Shown: positions 61,662-64,000 of the stretch, one piece after another | How positions within the stretch are numbered: position 1 is the stretch's first letter | How the letters are laid out: each line of letters begins with the position of its first letter | Source of the DNA: Polaromonas sp. | GTDB taxonomy: Bacteria; Pseudomonadota; Gammaproteobacteria; Burkholderiales; Burkholderiaceae_C | NCBI RefSeq assembly: GCF_012927455.1 | Contig: NZ_JABBPE010000015.1 | Location: 372,001 to 436,000, forward strand | Length of the DNA: 64,000 nt | Direction: 5' to 3' | The notes under the pieces: model-generated | The model's input: only the letters and a program-made list of their open reading frames with translations | Database searches by the model: none | What the model was told of the DNA's origin: nothing | Translations under genes and position numbers: made by a program

Positions 61662-62767
61662 TAATAAATCACGACGCCGCGAATCGATTCACCGCGCTTC
61701 ATCAAATCGAAGCCCTTGTTGATATCTTCGAGCGGCATGGTGTGTGTGATCAGGTCGTCAATGTTGATCTTGCCTTCCATGTACCAGTCGACAATTTTTG
61801 GTACATCGGTGCGGCCGCGTGCGCCGCCAAAGGCCGATCCTTCCCACTTGCGGCCTGTCACCAGCTGGAACGGCCGGGTGCTGATTTCGGCCCCGGCTTC
61901 AGCCACGCCGATGATGATGCTGCGGCCCCAGCCCTTGTGCGTGCACTCCAGCGCCTGGCGCATGATTTTTGTGTTGCCTATGCACTCAAAACTGTAGTCG
62001 GCGCCGCCGTCGGTCAATTGCACGATGGCATCGACCACGTTGTCGACTTCGTTGGGGTTGACGAAGTGCGTCATGCCGAACTTGCGAGCCATTTCCTGAC
62101 GTGCCGGGTTAATGTCCACGCCGATGATCTTGTCAGCGCCCACCATTTTGGCGCCCTGAATCACGTTCAGGCCGATGCCGCCCAGGCCAAACACCACGAC
62201 GTTGGCGCCAGCTTCGACCTTGGCCGAGAACAGCACCGCGCCAATGCCGGTGGTCACGCCACAGCCGATGTAGCAGACCTTGTCAAACGGCGCATCTTCG
62301 CGGATTTTGGCCAGGGAAATCTCGGGCACCACGGTGTAATTGCTGAAAGTCGAGGTGCCCATGTAGTGAAAGATCGGCTTGCCGTCTAGGCTGAAGCGGC
62401 TGCTGGCGTCAGGCATCAGGCCCTTGCCCTGCGTGCCGCGAATCAGCTGGCACAGATTGGTTTTGCGGGACAGGCAATACTTGCAGTGGCGGCATTCGGG
62501 CGTGTACAGTGGAATGACGTGATCGCCCTTTTTGAGCGACGTGACGCCGGGGCCGACATCCACCACGATGCCCGCACCTTCGTGGCCGAGGATGGCGGGA
62601 AAAATGCCTTCGGGGTCGGCGCCAGAAAGGGTGTAGTAGTCGGTATGGCAGATGCCGGTGGCCTTGATCTCGACCAGCACCTCACCAAACCTGGGGCCAT
62701 CCAGGTCAACCGTTTCAATCGTAAGGGGTTCGCCTGATTTCCAGGCAACAGCAGCTTTTGTTTTCAT
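61661..62767 (-). CDS. adhC: S-(hydroxymethyl)glutathione dehydrogenase / class III alcohol dehydrogenase
   Basis: The 368-residue zinc dehydrogenase oxidises S-hydroxymethylglutathione (formaldehyde plus glutathione) with NAD. It has GICHTDYYTLSGADPEGIFP, LGHEGAGIVVDVGPGV, the structural zinc motif CRHCKYCLSRKTNLC and the Rossmann segment VVVFGLGGIGLNVIQGAKMV, then DINPARQEMARKFG. ATG 62767 has a GAGGA ribosome site. fghA follows on the same strand, completing the glutathione-dependent formaldehyde pathway. Confidence 0.97.
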   Translation of the reverse strand: MKTKAAVAWKSGEPLTIETVDLDGPRFGEVLVEIKATGICHTDYYTLSGADPEGIFPAILGHEGAGIVVDVGPGVTSLKKGDHVIPLYTPECRHCKYCLSRKTNLCQLIRGTQGKGLMPDASSRFSLDGKPIFHYMGTSTFSNYTVVPEISLAKIREDAPFDKVCYIGCGVTTGIGAVLFSAKVEAGANVVVFGLGGIGLNVIQGAKMVGADKIIGVDINPARQEMARKFGMTHFVNPNEVDNVVDAIVQLTDGGADYSFECIGNTKIMRQALECTHKGWGRSIIIGVAEAGAEISTRPFQLVTGRKWEGSAFGGARGRTDVPKIVDWYMEGKINIDDLITHTMPLEDINKGFDLMKRGESIRGVVIY

Positions 62768-63117
62768 GATGACAGTTCCTCTTTTGGTAATTGAAAAGGT
62801 GTTTAAAAAGCGTTCTACACCGCTTTCAAGCACTATAAATTAGAGCCGGCCTGAGCAAAGCGCAGACGATGTGGCGCGGCTTGTGCGAGTGTCTTATTTT
62901 GAGAAAAACTGATGAGCCGGACGCATGGGACGAGCCCGGCTGGCCGGCCAGCGAGTTTTGATCGCCCCTCGCCACCCGTCCCGCATGGCGCCTCTGTTGG
63001 CCGCTGTTTTTGCATAAAAATGCCTAGAACCCAATGGATTCAAGCGGATATCGCTATTAATAATGTAGCATTCCAGAAGCCGGTGAAGGTAAAAAATTTC
63101 CTGGCAACGACCTTGCT
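62768..63117. other. Intergenic region upstream of adhC
   Basis: This 350-base region holds one interspersed repeat (63013-63070). It presumably carries the adhC promoter in the A/T-rich stretch at about 62780-62840. No gene is seen. Confidence 0.55.
63013..63070 (-). repeat. Interspersed palindromic repeat, copy 15
   Basis: The segment reads cataaaaatgcctagaaccc, then aatggattcaagcggatatc and gctattaataatgtagc. The outer element is partly decayed. Confidence 0.75.
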
Positions 63118-63945
63118 TCAATGCGCTGGCACAGCACTGTCTTTCAAAAGTTTTTTGTACGCCGAGAAAAGCTGAGCCTCCCACTTTACAGACTGCCCCC
63201 GTCTAAGCCTTCTCAAATAATGCCTGACGACGGCCCCTTTCATCCAGGGTTTGTGCGGACCGACAAAGTGCACGATCTTGACGGCAGGTCCGGTTCCCGA
63301 CTTGTCGTCGGGCAGCCGGTAGCCGTGCTTTTCAATATGAATATCCAGGAAGCACTGGAAAACGTTGTAACCCTGATCAAGCTCCAGTTCTGGCATGTTC
63401 GGCCACGCCGGGTAGTAAGCATTCAGCAAATCCTGATCGCCGCTGTTTTTTCCGCCCAGCGCGGCAACTTCTGCAAGCGCCTGCGGCAGTGTCGCGAAAA
63501 TCCTTTCCACTAGCTGTTCTTGCGGCTCAATGACCAAAATCCCGCTGTTCAGACGAATCCAGTCAGGATGCACGAGGCGCCCTGCGGGAACGCCGGACAT
63601 ATGAGGTCTGTCGAACAGTTCGTCGATGTTGCTGAGCACCATCATGTCGCTGTCCACATAGACCAGCTTGCTGAACTCGATCAGTCCAAACAGCTGTATT
63701 TTGTTAAAGGTAGGTCCCCAATGCCCGTTGCCCCCGAGCATTTCCTGGGGTATGGCTGCGCTCTCGGGGAGTCTGCGTATCAGGATGCCGGATTGCAGCA
63801 ACGGCGTCTCTGCGGCGGAAGGGAAATCGGCAGAGAGGGCCACTACCAGCGGGTAAGCCGTACCTGAGTTGCGAAGAGACTGGTGTAAAGCCAGCACGCC
63901 CGGCAAGTAAGTTTCCGAGCACAACAAAGTTATATAAGCTTTCAT
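63118..63945 (-). CDS. Glycosyltransferase family 8-like protein
   Basis: The 275-residue protein has a GT-A fold with an N-terminal segment MKAYITLLCSETYLPGVLAL, the metal-binding DxD in LVYVDSDMMVLSNIDELFDR and the later segments LNSGILVIEPQEQLVER, GDQDLLNAYY and FVGPHKPWMKG, as in glycogenin- and LgtC-like transferases. Donor and acceptor sugars are not deducible. No sugar-synthesis cluster is visible in the window, although genes may continue to the right. Confidence 0.88.
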   Translation of the reverse strand: MKAYITLLCSETYLPGVLALHQSLRNSGTAYPLVVALSADFPSAAETPLLQSGILIRRLPESAAIPQEMLGGNGHWGPTFNKIQLFGLIEFSKLVYVDSDMMVLSNIDELFDRPHMSGVPAGRLVHPDWIRLNSGILVIEPQEQLVERIFATLPQALAEVAALGGKNSGDQDLLNAYYPAWPNMPELELDQGYNVFQCFLDIHIEKHGYRLPDDKSGTGPAVKIVHFVGPHKPWMKGAVVRHYLRRLRRGQSVKWEAQLFSAYKKLLKDSAVPAH

Positions 63946-64000
63946 ACTAAAAGTCCTTCAGATTCGTGGCGTGAGTGAGGTAGAAAACCGGCCCGAAGAG

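Overview
The window reads as chromosomal backbone of a betaproteobacterium of the order Burkholderiales, most likely family Comamonadaceae (Polaromonas/Rhodoferax-like). The reasons are the high-GC coding style, the gene orders pyrG-kdsA, coaBC-dut, dapA-bamC-metallohydrolase and parE-lytic transglycosylase-parC, and two short interspersed repeat families that I recall from that family. This placement is inference from gene order and repeat style, not from a search. I see no rRNA, tRNA, CRISPR array, insertion sequence or prophage gene.

Layout. 1-8 kb: kdsA (cut by the window edge) and pyrG on the minus strand, then coaBC, a small membrane protein and dut, a glycine-zipper lipoprotein, slyD, an L16-hydroxylase-like cupin and two small genes. 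8-14 kb: metallohydrolase, bamC, dapA, a methyltransferase, an SDR, a 38-residue small protein and an MFS transporter, all on the minus strand. 14-21 kb: parE, a lytic transglycosylase and parC, with a LexA-type box ahead of parE, then an orphan HEPN protein, a membrane protein and a RidA protein. 21.6-28 kb: comEC with an in-frame triple repeat, then an ATP-grasp / alpha-E / transglutaminase operon. 28-34 kb: a sugar mutarotase, mltB and the TgpA-DUF58-MoxR cluster. 34-43 kb: a deacetylase-family hydrolase, an enoyl-CoA hydratase, an MscS channel, etfBA, an acyl-CoA dehydrogenase, a nitronate monooxygenase and an acyltransferase. 43-49 kb: an LprI-domain protein, a 994-residue membrane/spermidine-synthase fusion and a radical SAM protein behind a second LexA-type box. 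49-56.6 kb: a compact five-gene signalling operon (CheB-CheR-PAS, hybrid kinase, stand-alone CheB, REC-PAS, Crp/Fnr regulator). 57-64 kb: cystine-type ABC uptake genes, an EptA/MCR-type phosphoethanolamine transferase, the formaldehyde-detoxifying pair fghA-adhC and a glycosyltransferase.

The strongest unexplained signal is a palindromic repeat of about 60 bp present in about 15 full or decayed copies over 64 kb. About half lie inside genes and are read through in frame: one forms the lipoprotein signal of MltB, one the start codon of an SDR gene, and one lies inside the essential enzyme CoaBC. A second family is triplicated inside comEC, adding roughly 100 residues between membrane helices. 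The other main leads are the two LexA-type boxes, the five-gene signalling operon and the ATP-grasp/alpha-E/transglutaminase operon.
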